Positions 8,914 to 16,733 of a stretch of 64,000 nucleotides of DNA are shown here, piece after piece. The position numbers and the translations under genes are program-made. The stretch lies in assembly GCA_903885375.1 (NCBI GenBank), contig CAISIK010000168.1:1-64000 (forward strand), written 5' to 3'. The stretch's first letter is position 1, and each line of letters starts with the position of its first letter. This DNA comes from an uncultured Pseudomonadota bacterium. Lineage in GTDB: Bacteria > Myxococcota_A > UBA796 > SXON01. The notes below the pieces were generated by a model. The model was not told where the DNA came from. It was given only the letters and a program-made list of their open reading frames with translations, and did not search any database.

Positions 8914-9501
8914 CTACTCGCCCTTTCGCCCCTGCAGGGCGCGGCGCATCCAGGTGGCGAGGGCCGGATCGGTGCGACGGAAGTGGTCGGTGACCCGCAT
9001 GGCGTCGGCCTCCTCGCGGTTCTGGGAGAGCTTGAGGCGGGCCTCCACCTCGTCCATGCGCACGCGGAAACCGCGGATGCCGGCGGAGAGCCGGTCGCGC
9101 ACCGGCGGCGACACCGACCAGACCGCCTCGAAGCGTTCCACGAGCTGGTCGAGGGCGGCGGCCGTCTCCTCCTCGCCGAGGAATTCGAAGCGGCCGGAAA
9201 CGTGCACGGCGACGTAGTTCCAGGTGGGCACGTGCGCCTCGGGCGCGCCGTACCAGGTGGGGGACACGTAGCCGTGGGGGCCCTGGAAGATGACGGTGGC
9301 GTGCGTGGCGGTGGTGCGGGCGTGCGGGTTGCCGAGGGCCACGTGCCCCACGAGCGCATCCTCCTGCCGCAGGATGGGCAGGTGGCTCGACGTGAGGGCG
9401 CCATCGGCCCCGACGGTGAGCAGGAGCGCGAAGGGGTGCGCGTCGATCACCTCGTTGGCAACGGCAGGATCATGGCCGGATACGGCGGGTGGACGGTACA
9501 T
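8914..9501 (-). CDS. PaiB-type FMN-binding protein
   Basis: A 195-residue protein of the PaiB (FMN-binding negative transcriptional regulator) family, which has a flavin-reductase-like split-barrel fold. Visible family patterns are the N-terminal MYRPPAV, ANEVIDAHPFALLLTV, SSHLPILRQ, LVGHVALGNPHAR, the conserved GPHGYVSPTWY segment and VPTWNYVAVHVSGR. A C-terminal helical region ends with LKLSQNREEAD, as in typical members. Length is normal for the family. In Bacillus, PaiB acts with PaiA on sporulation and protease genes; no PaiA-like acetyltransferase lies beside it here. Its biochemical role in this organism is unknown. It reads into recQ 48 bases later and may be co-transcribed. Confidence 0.88.
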   Translation of the reverse strand: MYRPPAVSGHDPAVANEVIDAHPFALLLTVGADGALTSSHLPILRQEDALVGHVALGNPHARTTATHATVIFQGPHGYVSPTWYGAPEAHVPTWNYVAVHVSGRFEFLGEEETAAALDQLVERFEAVWSVSPPVRDRLSAGIRGFRVRMDEVEARLKLSQNREEADAMRVTDHFRRTDPALATWMRRALQGRKGE

Positions 9502-9645
9502 CCGGCGCGGCTATCCGGGCGACGGCGCGGCGGCCCGGCGTTCGGCCCTGCACGAGCCTTGCACAACCGGGCAGGTGGGCTTGCACGCGTGGATCGCGGA
9601 TTGCGCACGGGGGCTGCCTAAGGTGGGGATGTTCCCGGAGAGAAC

Positions 9646-10236
9646 GTGTCCAACGCCGCCTTCGCCCCCCCGCTCCCCGCCCTCGTGGGCGCCCACCCCC
9701 AGCTCGACGAACCGGCGGCGCCGGCCCCTTCGACGATCCCCGCGCCCGAGTACCACCTCCGCCCCTGGGTCCAGGCCCGCGCGGTGGGGGGGGTGGCGGC
9801 GCTGGGCCTCGCGGCGGGCCTCGCCGGGCAGGACTGGGCGCTTGCCCGCGCGCCCGCCGGGCTCGCCGTGGGGTGCGGCGTGTTCATGCTCGCCACGCCG
9901 GCGCTGGTGGTGGGCCACCAGTACCTCCGCCTCCGCGCGGCGCCGGGCGCGCTCGTGGCTGCGGTGGCCGACGCCTTCGCCCGCGGCGGCGTCGTGGCCC
10001 TCGGCGCGGCGCCCGCGGTGCTCTGGCTCGCCGCCACGAGCGACATGGGCCCCACGGTGGGCCTGCTCGGCCTCCTCGGCATCGGCGCCTTCGCGCTCGC
10101 TCGTGTCCTCGCCAACCTCGTCGACGTGGAGCGCCGCGCCGGCGGCTCCCTCGAAGCTGCCACCGGCTTCAGCCTCCTGTGGACCGGCCTCGCCGCCCTG
10201 ATCGGTCTCCGCCTCCTCTTCGCCTTCCTCTTCTGA
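9646..10236 (+). CDS. Multi-pass membrane protein, unknown
   Basis: A 196-residue hydrophobic protein starting at GTG with GGAGAG about 8 bases upstream. A proline- and alanine-rich cytoplasmic N-terminus (about 45 residues) is followed by roughly five predicted membrane helices (near 48-65, 72-92, 105-125, 132-152, 170-195). I do not recognise a family. It is followed 11 bases later by another membrane protein and then a third, making a three-gene membrane unit directly upstream of a two-component system. It may be part of whatever that system senses or controls, but this rests only on position. Confidence 0.75.
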   Translation: MSNAAFAPPLPALVGAHPQLDEPAAPAPSTIPAPEYHLRPWVQARAVGGVAALGLAAGLAGQDWALARAPAGLAVGCGVFMLATPALVVGHQYLRLRAAPGALVAAVADAFARGGVVALGAAPAVLWLAATSDMGPTVGLLGLLGIGAFALARVLANLVDVERRAGGSLEAATGFSLLWTGLAALIGLRLLFAFLF

Positions 10237-10247
10237 TTGGAGTCCCC

Positions 10248-10955
10248 ATGAACGCCCTCACGCTCACCACCCAGGTGCTCCGCGACCCCGACTCGGTGGC
10301 CGCCACCGCCGACCGCAACGACCTCGCGCGGCTCGCCCCGCCGCTCCTCGCGCTCACCATCGGCGGCGCCGCCATGCTCGGCGTGGCGGCCGGCGCCAGC
10401 TCCGGTCCGCTCCAGTCGCTCTTCGCCGCCACCAAGCTCCCGCTGCTCTTCCTCGCCCCGCCGCTCGTGGCCCTGCCGCTCGTGCACGCCTTCGCGGATG
10501 TGTGCGGGGTGGCCGTGCCCTGGTCGCGGCTCGGGGTGGCCACCCTCGCGGGGCTCGCCCGGAGCGGGCTCCTCGCGGCCGCCGCCGCGCCGCTCCTGTG
10601 GCTGCCGCTCTCGCTGGATACCGAGTACCACCTCGGCGTGCTGGCCTTCGTGGCCACCTTCGGGGTGGTGGCCCTGCCCGCGCTGAGCACGATCTCGCGG
10701 GCGGTGCCCCTCGGCGGGCAGCAGCGGTTCATGGCCGTGGTGGGCTCGCTCCTCGTGCTCGGGCTCCTCACCGCGCAGACCGGCTGGGTGCTGCGCCCCT
10801 TTGTGGCGAGGCCGCGCGCCGAGGTCACCTTCCTGCGCCCCGTGGAGAGCGACATCTTCTCGGCGCTCGGCGCCAACACCCGGAGCGCGGCGGGCGACTA
10901 CCGGTCCGACTGGCAACCGAGCGGGAGCGGCGTCTTCCGCGAGCGTTCCGAATGA
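10248..10955 (+). CDS. Membrane protein with C-terminal WVLRPF motif, unknown
   Basis: A 235-residue protein preceded by a good ribosome site (TTGGAGT, 6 bases before ATG). About six hydrophobic helices span residues 28-190. The last helix runs into QTGWVLRPFVARPRAEVTFLRP and a soluble tail rich in Ser and Asp. This tail pattern recurs in predicted membrane proteins of planctomycetes and myxobacteria that have no proven role, as far as I recall. The stop overlaps the next start by ATGA. The position between two other membrane proteins and upstream of a response regulator suggests a shared complex. Function is unknown. Confidence 0.78.
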   Translation: MNALTLTTQVLRDPDSVAATADRNDLARLAPPLLALTIGGAAMLGVAAGASSGPLQSLFAATKLPLLFLAPPLVALPLVHAFADVCGVAVPWSRLGVATLAGLARSGLLAAAAAPLLWLPLSLDTEYHLGVLAFVATFGVVALPALSTISRAVPLGGQQRFMAVVGSLLVLGLLTAQTGWVLRPFVARPRAEVTFLRPVESDIFSALGANTRSAAGDYRSDWQPSGSGVFRERSE

Positions 10956-11506
10956 GCGGGTCGGTGCTCGCGCTCACGCTGGCCGGCGCGTGGGTGGGGG
11001 TGGGGCTGGGGGTCGGCGCGCTGCTCGCGCGCCAGGGGCAGCCGCTCGCCACCGCCGCCACGGCGCTCGTGGTGTGGCCGGCGCTCCTGCCGCTGCTCGC
11101 ACCGCCCGACGAAGCCGCCAGCCGACCTGCAGGCGGCCCCTTCGCCGAGCGCATCCGGGGCGCCTTCGCCGCGCTCCGCGCCGCCCTCGTGGATCCGGCC
11201 CTCTCCGCCGCCGCCGACGCCGCCACCCTCGACCCCATCGAGGCCGCGCTCACCCGCGCCGATGCCCGCATCGCCGCCGTGGACCGCCTGCTCGAAGACC
11301 CGGCGGTGGCCGCCGATCCCGCATCCGCGCGCCTCCACCAGGCCCGTGCCCACTCCGCGCACGAGGTGGAGGAGGTGCTCCGGAAGCTCGTCACGGTGCG
11401 GGTGCAGCTCGGCCTCGTGGCCCTCGCGGGCGACACGGAGCCGGTCCGTTGCCACCTCGGCGAGCTGGCGGCCCGGGCCCGCGCGCTCGAGGAGCTGGCA
11501 TGCTGA
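10952..11506 (+). CDS. Membrane-anchored helical protein, unknown
   Basis: A 184-residue protein with two N-terminal hydrophobic segments (about residues 4-25 and 33-49). A long, alanine- and arginine-rich soluble region follows that looks helical, possibly coiled-coil (about 68-184). No known domain is visible. It starts within the stop of the previous gene (ATGA) and ends 29 bases before the response regulator. It is the third member of the membrane trio. A scaffold or sensor-accessory role is possible, but nothing in the sequence proves it. Confidence 0.72.
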   Translation: MSGSVLALTLAGAWVGVGLGVGALLARQGQPLATAATALVVWPALLPLLAPPDEAASRPAGGPFAERIRGAFAALRAALVDPALSAAADAATLDPIEAALTRADARIAAVDRLLEDPAVAADPASARLHQARAHSAHEVEEVLRKLVTVRVQLGLVALAGDTEPVRCHLGELAARARALEELAC

Positions 11507-11535
11507 TCGACCGCGCCGGGGTAGAGTTCACGGGC

Positions 11536-12228
11536 ATGGCCCGCATCCTCGTCGTCGACGACGACCCCCACCTCCGAGAAGTGCTGCGCTACGCGCTGGT
11601 GCGCGATGGCCACGATGTGGAGGAGGCGAGGGACGGCGCCGAGGCGCTCCGTCTGGCCGCAGCCTCCCGTCCCGATCTCCTCGTGCTGGACATCGTCATG
11701 CCGGGGATGGACGGGCTCGAGGCCTGCCGGGAGCTCCGGAAGACGAGCACCGTGCCCGTGGTCTTCCTGAGCAGTCGGGACGAGGAGCTCGACCGCGTGC
11801 TGGGCCTCGAGATGGGGGGCGACGACTACCTCACCAAGCCCTTCTCCACCCGCGAGCTCTGCGCCCGCGTGAAGGCGGTGCTCCGCCGCGGGCGGCCCGC
11901 CCCCCGCTCGGCCGACGAAGCGCCCGTGCTGAAGGCCGGTCCCATCCGGATGGACGTGGTGGAGCACCGGCTCTGGGTGGACCTCGCCGATGGCAGCCAC
12001 GAGATCGTGCTCACCGTGACCGAGTTCAGCCTCCTGCAGGTGCTCCTCTCCCGGCCCGGCCGCGCCTACACCCGCGAGGACCTCACCGACCGCGCCTACG
12101 GAGAGGGCTACCACCTCGCCGAGCGCACGCTCGACAGCCACGTACGCCGCATCCGCGCCAAGCTCCGGGAGCACGGGCTCGACCCCATCGAAACCGTTCA
12201 CGGGCTCGGCTACCGGCTCCGCGCGTGA
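11536..12228 (+). CDS. OmpR/PhoB-type response regulator
   Basis: A 230-residue two-domain regulator. The receiver domain (1-115) has the acidic pair in RILVVDDDP, the phosphorylated Asp in LLVLDIVMPGMDG (about residue 53), the Ser/Thr switch in VVFLSSRDE and the Lys in GGDDYLTKPF. The C-terminal winged helix (about 130-230) shows LTVTEFSLLQVLLSRPGRAYTR and the DNA-contact helix region RTLDSHVRRIRAKL, ending with the usual GLGYRLRA. I chose ATG 11536 because the receiver begins at once; an in-frame ATG at 11500 would add 12 residues. The histidine kinase start overlaps its stop, so they form a cognate pair. Target genes are unknown. Confidence 0.93.
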   Translation: MARILVVDDDPHLREVLRYALVRDGHDVEEARDGAEALRLAAASRPDLLVLDIVMPGMDGLEACRELRKTSTVPVVFLSSRDEELDRVLGLEMGGDDYLTKPFSTRELCARVKAVLRRGRPAPRSADEAPVLKAGPIRMDVVEHRLWVDLADGSHEIVLTVTEFSLLQVLLSRPGRAYTREDLTDRAYGEGYHLAERTLDSHVRRIRAKLREHGLDPIETVHGLGYRLRA

Positions 12229-13670
12229 CATGGCGCCGAGGGGGCTGGCCGCTGCCCCGGCTGCCGCTGCAGTTGTGGCTCCTCGGCAGCTACGTGCTCG
12301 TGCTCTCGCTGCCGCTCGTGGCCGTGCTCGCCACCGGTGCGCTCGCATGGGACCTGGTGGCGCAGACCCAGGAGGACCTCGAACACCAGGGCGTGCTCGT
12401 CGCGATGGTCGCGGCCGAGCGCATGAAGGGGAGGCCGGAGGGGATGAGCGAGCTGCTCGCCGAGGCCAAGGCGCAAACGCTCGCGGGCATCCGCATCGTG
12501 AACGACCGCGCCATCGTCGTGGCCAGCAGCGGGGACACGCTCGGCGACGATCTGAGCGACGACGCCGAGGTGGTGGCCGCGCTCAAGGGGAGCCGCGGCC
12601 TCGCCATCAAACCCCGCGATCCCGTGCCGCTCAGCAGCCGATCCAGCTACTCGAGCCGGGAGAGCAAGTCCCGCCACGCCGACGTGCGCGTGTTCGTGGC
12701 CGTTCCCGTGGTGAAGGACGGCGAGGTGCTCGGTGCCGTCGTGCTCTCGCGCACCCCCCGCGAGGAGTGGCAGACCTTCTGGCAGATGGCGCCGCGGCTC
12801 TCCGGCGGGGCGGTCCTCGCCCTCGCGCTCACCACGGCGCTGGCGATCTTCGCGGGCTGGCGGGCCTCCCGCTCGCTGAAGCTCCTGGCGCTGGCGTCGG
12901 AGCGCATCGCAGCGGGGCACCTCGGCACCGACGACACCTTCGCGGAGGCGCGGGACTCGCGCATCCAGGAGACAGCCCTCCTCGGCAACGCGATGGCGCT
13001 CATGGCGAGCCGGCTGCGGGCCCGCCTCGCTTACATCAGCGAGTTTGCCGGCAACGTCTCGCACGAGTTCAAGACCCCGGTGAGCAGCCTTCGCGGCACC
13101 ATCGAGCTCCTCCGCGACGACGAGGAGATGCCCCCCGAGCAGCGCACCCGCTTCCTGAACAACGCGCTCGCCGACCTCGACCGCCTCTCCAACCTCGTGG
13201 GCGGCCTCCTCCGCCTCGCCCGCGCCGAAGAAGGCGGGCCCCGCGAGCAGGTGAACCTCGATGCGCTCGTGGACGAGCTCCTGCGCCGCCACCCCGACAT
13301 CGTGCTCTCCGGCTCGGCCGGCACCGTCTCCGGTGTGCGCGAGCAGCTCGACACGCTGGTCACCAACCTCGTGGAGAACGCACGCAGGCACGGTGGCCCC
13401 CACGTTCGGATGGAGCGCTGGCGCACCGCCACGCAGGCCGGCATCACCGTGGAGGACGACGGCCCCGGGATTCCGCCGGCCCACCTCACCGCCCTGTTCG
13501 AGCGCTTCTACACCACCGACCGGGCGCGGGGCGGCACGGGCCTCGGGCTCGCGCTCGTGAAGGCCATCGCCGAGGCCCACCACGGCGGCGTCACCGTGGA
13601 GTCCGAGCCCGGCCGCACGCGCTTTCGGGCCTGGGTGGGTCTGCCGCCCGCGACGCGCGAAAAAGCCTGA
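12225..13670 (+). CDS. Sensor histidine kinase
   Basis: A 481-residue inner-membrane kinase starting at GTG within the regulator stop (GTGA). Order of parts: membrane helix about 13-40, an external domain of about 145 residues with the VRVFVAVPVVKDGEVLGAVV pattern seen in ChvG- and CreC-type sensors, a second helix (about 190-212), HAMP-like linker, and a phosphoacceptor box GNVSHEFKTPVSSLRG with the His near residue 281. The ATPase domain has the N box LVENARRHGG, DDGPGIP, FERFYTTDRARGGTGLGLALVKAI. All catalytic motifs are intact. It should phosphorylate the upstream regulator. The signal is unknown; the external region also contains a serine-rich stretch. Confidence 0.93.
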   Translation: MTWRRGGWPLPRLPLQLWLLGSYVLVLSLPLVAVLATGALAWDLVAQTQEDLEHQGVLVAMVAAERMKGRPEGMSELLAEAKAQTLAGIRIVNDRAIVVASSGDTLGDDLSDDAEVVAALKGSRGLAIKPRDPVPLSSRSSYSSRESKSRHADVRVFVAVPVVKDGEVLGAVVLSRTPREEWQTFWQMAPRLSGGAVLALALTTALAIFAGWRASRSLKLLALASERIAAGHLGTDDTFAEARDSRIQETALLGNAMALMASRLRARLAYISEFAGNVSHEFKTPVSSLRGTIELLRDDEEMPPEQRTRFLNNALADLDRLSNLVGGLLRLARAEEGGPREQVNLDALVDELLRRHPDIVLSGSAGTVSGVREQLDTLVTNLVENARRHGGPHVRMERWRTATQAGITVEDDGPGIPPAHLTALFERFYTTDRARGGTGLGLALVKAIAEAHHGGVTVESEPGRTRFRAWVGLPPATREKA

Positions 13671-13673
13671 CCC

Positions 13674-13714
13674 AAAAACCAGACCGCCCCACCGGCGTTG
13701 GCCGGCGGGGCGGG
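13674..13714 (-). terminator. Rho-independent terminator after tRNA-Arg
   Basis: A GC-rich hairpin has arms CCGCCCC-A-CCGGC (13684-13696) and GCCGG-C-GGGGCGG (13701-13713) with one internal mismatch and a four-base loop. On the minus strand it is followed within five bases by a run of five T. It lies just past the tRNA-Arg CCA end. It faces the end of the histidine kinase gene and may also slow transcription from that side. Confidence 0.7.
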
Positions 13715-13716
13715 GA

Positions 13717-13793
13717 TGGTGCACCCAGAAGGGTTCGAACCTCCAACCTTCTGATCCGTAGTCAGATGCTCTATCCAGTTGAGCTATGGGTGC
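13717..13793 (-). tRNA. tRNA-Arg (ACG)
   Basis: A full cloverleaf reads on the minus strand. The acceptor stem GCACCCA pairs with TGGGTGC, the D arm is AGCTCAACTGGATAGAGC, and the anticodon loop CTACGGA has ACG as anticodon. The T arm has GGTTCGAACC, the discriminator is A, and CCA is encoded. ACG is normally edited to ICG to read CGU, CGC and CGA. It is the last of three tRNAs in this unit. Confidence 0.97.
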
Positions 13794-13815
13794 TTGGAAG
13801 GTGCAGTATTCCAGA

Positions 13816-13905
13816 TGGCGGAGACGGAGGGATTTGAACCCTCGGCACCCTTTCGGGTGCGCACGCTTAGCAAGCGTGTACCTTCGGCCACTCGGTCACG
13901 TCTCC
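13816..13905 (-). tRNA. tRNA-Ser (GCU)
   Basis: A type-II tRNA on the minus strand with acceptor GGAGACG pairing with CGTCTCC, anticodon stem CACGC/GCGTG around loop TTGCTAA (anticodon GCT), and a long variable arm with stem GCACCC/GGGTGC. The T loop is GTTCAAAT, the discriminator is G, and CCA is encoded. It reads AGU and AGC codons. Confidence 0.97.
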
Positions 13906-13926
13906 GAAGGGTATCGATGTTGAAAA

Positions 13927-14013
13927 GGAGGTGGTGGGATTCGAACCCACGGCCCCCTTGCGAGGGCGGCGGTTTTCAAGACCGCTGCCTTCAACCACTC
14001 GGCCACACCTCCT
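13927..14013 (-). tRNA. tRNA-Ser (UGA), CCA not encoded
   Basis: A type-II tRNA on the minus strand with acceptor GGAGGTG pairing with CACCTCC, anticodon loop CTTGAAA (anticodon TGA), a long variable arm and T loop GTTCGAAT. It reads UCA and other UCN codons. Unlike its two neighbours it has no encoded CCA: the stem is followed directly by TTTTC. The discriminator position therefore reads T, whereas bacterial tRNA-Ser normally has G. Confidence 0.95.
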
Positions 14014-14030
14014 TGGAGGCGCCCAGCCAT

Positions 14031-14057
14031 CTATACGCTCGCTGGGCGGTGGTCAAG
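14031..14057 (-). promoter_or_regulatory. Promoter of the tRNA unit
   Basis: On the minus strand TTGACC (or CTTGAC) is followed about 15-16 bases later by TATAGA, close to the sigma-70 consensus. It ends about 18 bases before the tRNA-Ser(UGA) 5' end. A GCCCAGC/GCTGGGC inverted repeat brackets the -10 box and could be an operator or chance. Confidence 0.62.
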
Positions 14058-14120
14058 CGGGCCGGCGCGCTCCATCGGAAAAAGGCTGGCGGATCGATCG
14101 CTCCTGACCGGCAGGCGCGC

Positions 14121-14456
14121 TCACGCGAGCGACTCGAGCGCCCTTCGAACGTCGTTGAATGCGCCACGATTCGTGGGCGCGCCCCCGGCGCGCTCCCACT
14201 CGGCGGCGATGGCGAGCGCCTCGGTGATGCGGCCGGCCCGGGCGAGCGCCCCCACCCGCTCCGCATGCCTTCCCTCCACCGCAGGCCCCGTGCCCATGGC
14301 ATGAACCAGGGCATCCACCAACGCGTCGTTTACCGCATCGACCGGCCGTGCCGGCTTCGCCCGGAACGCCCGCCACGCCACGAGCCCCACGGTCAGGGCG
14401 ACCATGGCGCACGCCGCGCCGGCGCCCAGACCCAGTACCATCCACCACATCCGCAC
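14121..14456 (-). CDS. Small single-pass membrane protein, unknown
   Basis: A 111-residue protein with one N-terminal membrane helix (about residues 7-28) and a soluble helical tail that looks like a single TPR-type pair (VGALARAGRITEALAIAAEW, residues about 68-87). No family is recognised. It is transcribed away from the copper ATPase, only 36 bases from that gene's start, so the two share a divergent promoter region, and it runs toward the tRNA unit. A second possible start lies two codons in. Its length and intact frame argue that it is real; its role is unknown. Confidence 0.62.
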   Translation of the reverse strand: MRMWWMVLGLGAGAACAMVALTVGLVAWRAFRAKPARPVDAVNDALVDALVHAMGTGPAVEGRHAERVGALARAGRITEALAIAAEWERAGGAPTNRGAFNDVRRALESLA

Positions 14457-14492
14457 CGTTTATCTCCCCCAGACCGTGTTTAGGTTGTAGAG

Positions 14493-16652
14493 ATGACCGC
14501 TGCCGCACCCACCGTGGCCCGACACCGTTTCGGCGTCGAGGGGATGACCTGCGGGGCCTGCGCCACCCGGCTCGAGCGCGTGCTCACGCGGGTGGAAGGG
14601 GTGGAGGAAGCGCGGGTGAACCTCGCCACGGGCACCGCTACCGTGCTCGGCCCGGCGGCCGAGGCGGCGCTGTTCGCCTCCACCCGCGCTGCCGGGTTCG
14701 TGCCCGTGGCCCGCAAGGCGTGGCGCGCCGCACCGCCCGCTCCACCGGAGGTCGGGCCGTTCCGGCTCGCGCTCGTCGTCACCCTCCCGCTCGCCGTCCT
14801 CGGCATGCTCCACCTCCACGACACCTGGAGCCTCGCCACGCAAGCCGTGCTCGCCACCATCGTGCTCGTGGGGGCGGGAGGGAGCATGTTCAAGCGGGCG
14901 TGGATGCAGGCGCGCGTGGGCGGCGCGAACATGGACACGCTCGTGAGCATTGGCGTGGCAGCGGCCTGGGGCGGGTCGATGTGGGAATGGGTCCGCGGCG
15001 GGCACGCGATCTACTTCGAGACGGTGGGGGTGGTCATCAGCGCCGTGCTCGGCGGGCGCTGGCTGGAGGGGCGCGCGCGCGCGCAGGCCGGGTTGGCGCT
15101 CCAGGCCGTGGCCGCGCTCATGCCCGACACCGCCACGCTCCAACGCGGCACGGTAGAAACGCTCGTCCCCGCCGAGAGCCTCGCCGCGGGAGACGTGGTG
15201 GTGGTCCGCCCGGGGGAGCGGGTGCCAACCGACGGCGTGGTGCGCTCCGGCGAGAGCAGCGTGAACGAAGCGGTGATCACCGGCGAGTCGCTGCCGGTAC
15301 GTCGGAGCGTGGGCTCGCGGGTGCTGGGCGGCTCCACGCTGCACGACGGGCACCTGGTGGTTGAGGTCAGCGCGCCCGCCGAGGAGAGCGCGGTGGGGCG
15401 CGTGGTGCAGGAGGTGATGGACACGGTGTCGTCGAAGGCGCCCGTGCAGCGCCTCGCGGATCGGGTCTCCGCGGTCTTCGTTCCCGTGGTGGTGGTCATC
15501 GCCGCCGTCACGGTGCTGGGGCATGCGCTCGCCGGGCACGATCTCGCGCACACGCTGCTGCCCGCCATCGCCGTGCTCGTCGTCGCCTGCCCCTGCGCCC
15601 TCGGCCTCGCCACGCCCGCCGCGCTCATGGTGGGCACGGGGCGGGCGGCGCAGCTCGGCGTCCTCGTGCGCGACCTGTCGGCCCTCGAACAGGCGCGGAA
15701 GATCGACACCCTCGTGGTGGACAAGACGGGCACCCTCACCCTCGGCGAGCCTGCCGTGACCGCGCTCCTCGCCGTGGGGGGCGCCACGGAGGAGGCCCTC
15801 CTCACCGCGGCCGCCACGGCGGAGCGGTTCAGCGAGCACCCGATCGGCCGCGCGGTGGTGGCCGAGGCGCGGCGTCGAGGCCTGGAGCCGGTGGCGCCCG
15901 CTTCGTTCCGGGCGGAGATCGGCGGCGGCGTGGTGGCCGCCCTGACCGACGGGAGCGAGGTCCGCGTGGGGTCGCGCGGGTTCCTCGGGCTTGAAGCCGC
16001 GGCGGAGGGCACGTCGGGCGGGACCGAGGTGTACGTGGCGCGAGGGGGCGTGCTGCTCGGCAGCATCGAGCTCGCCGACGCGCTCCGGCCCGGCGCCGCC
16101 GACACCGTGGCCGCGCTGCAGGCGGCCGGAATCCGTGTGGTTCTCGCCACCGGCGACAGCGCGGGCGCCGCCGCCCGGGTGGCCACCGAGACCGGGATCA
16201 CCGAGGTGCACGCCGCCCAGCTTCCCGGCGACAAGGCCGCCATGATCCGCCGGCTGCAGGCCGGCGGCGCCACCGTGGGCATGGTGGGCGACGGCGTGAA
16301 CGATGCGCCCGCGCTCGCCGCGGCCGACCTCGCCATCGCCGTGGGTGGCGGCGCCGACGCCGCGCAGGAAACCGCATCGCTCACGCTCGTCGGTGGCGAC
16401 ATCTCGCGGGTGCGCTCGGCCATCGCCATCGGGCAGGCCACCGTGCGCACCATCCACCAGAACCTCGCCTGGGCGTTCGGCTTCAACGTGCTGGCCATCC
16501 CGCTCGCCGCGTTCGGGCAGTTCAACCCGATGGCGGCGTCCATCCTCATGGCGATGTCGTCGGTGCTCGTGGTGGGCAACGCGTTGCGCCTCCGGGGAGC
16601 CCGGGATGAGCTCCGGCCCGCTCCCCCGCACCGGATGGCGCCGCGCGCCTAG
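14493..16652 (+). CDS. copA: Copper-type heavy-metal P1B ATPase
   Basis: A 719-residue cation pump of the inner membrane. One N-terminal metal-binding domain holds the pair MTCGAC (Cys20, Cys23). The transport site Cys-Pro-Cys lies at about 366-368 (VVACPCALGLATPAALMVGT). The actuator loop has TGES, the phosphorylated Asp is at about 410 in DKTGTLTLGEP, and the nucleotide domain has SEHPIGRAV and ends in GDGVNDAPALAAADLAIAVG. The CPC plus a C-terminal helix with the pattern FNPMAASILMAMSSVLVVGNA fits Cu(I)-type pumps rather than zinc types. Length is typical. No clear CueR box is seen in the 36-base upstream gap. Export of Cu(I) is inferred from family. Confidence 0.93.
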   Translation: MTAAAPTVARHRFGVEGMTCGACATRLERVLTRVEGVEEARVNLATGTATVLGPAAEAALFASTRAAGFVPVARKAWRAAPPAPPEVGPFRLALVVTLPLAVLGMLHLHDTWSLATQAVLATIVLVGAGGSMFKRAWMQARVGGANMDTLVSIGVAAAWGGSMWEWVRGGHAIYFETVGVVISAVLGGRWLEGRARAQAGLALQAVAALMPDTATLQRGTVETLVPAESLAAGDVVVVRPGERVPTDGVVRSGESSVNEAVITGESLPVRRSVGSRVLGGSTLHDGHLVVEVSAPAEESAVGRVVQEVMDTVSSKAPVQRLADRVSAVFVPVVVVIAAVTVLGHALAGHDLAHTLLPAIAVLVVACPCALGLATPAALMVGTGRAAQLGVLVRDLSALEQARKIDTLVVDKTGTLTLGEPAVTALLAVGGATEEALLTAAATAERFSEHPIGRAVVAEARRRGLEPVAPASFRAEIGGGVVAALTDGSEVRVGSRGFLGLEAAAEGTSGGTEVYVARGGVLLGSIELADALRPGAADTVAALQAAGIRVVLATGDSAGAAARVATETGITEVHAAQLPGDKAAMIRRLQAGGATVGMVGDGVNDAPALAAADLAIAVGGGADAAQETASLTLVGGDISRVRSAIAIGQATVRTIHQNLAWAFGFNVLAIPLAAFGQFNPMAASILMAMSSVLVVGNALRLRGARDELRPAPPHRMAPRA

Positions 16653-16733
16653 GCGCCCGGGGCCGCAGTGGAAGGGCGGGTCGGAAGGGCGGGCTCTCTC
16701 CCCCTTCCCCCGCTCCGGGATAGGTCGGCCGTC

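Noticed and set aside
13779..14483. A plus-strand frame across the tRNA genes
   Set aside because: It is the antisense of three clear tRNAs and of a small membrane protein gene.
14457..14492. CueR-type operator before copA
   Set aside because: The 36-base gap lacks the paired ACCTTCC/GGAAGGT pattern, so I do not claim one.
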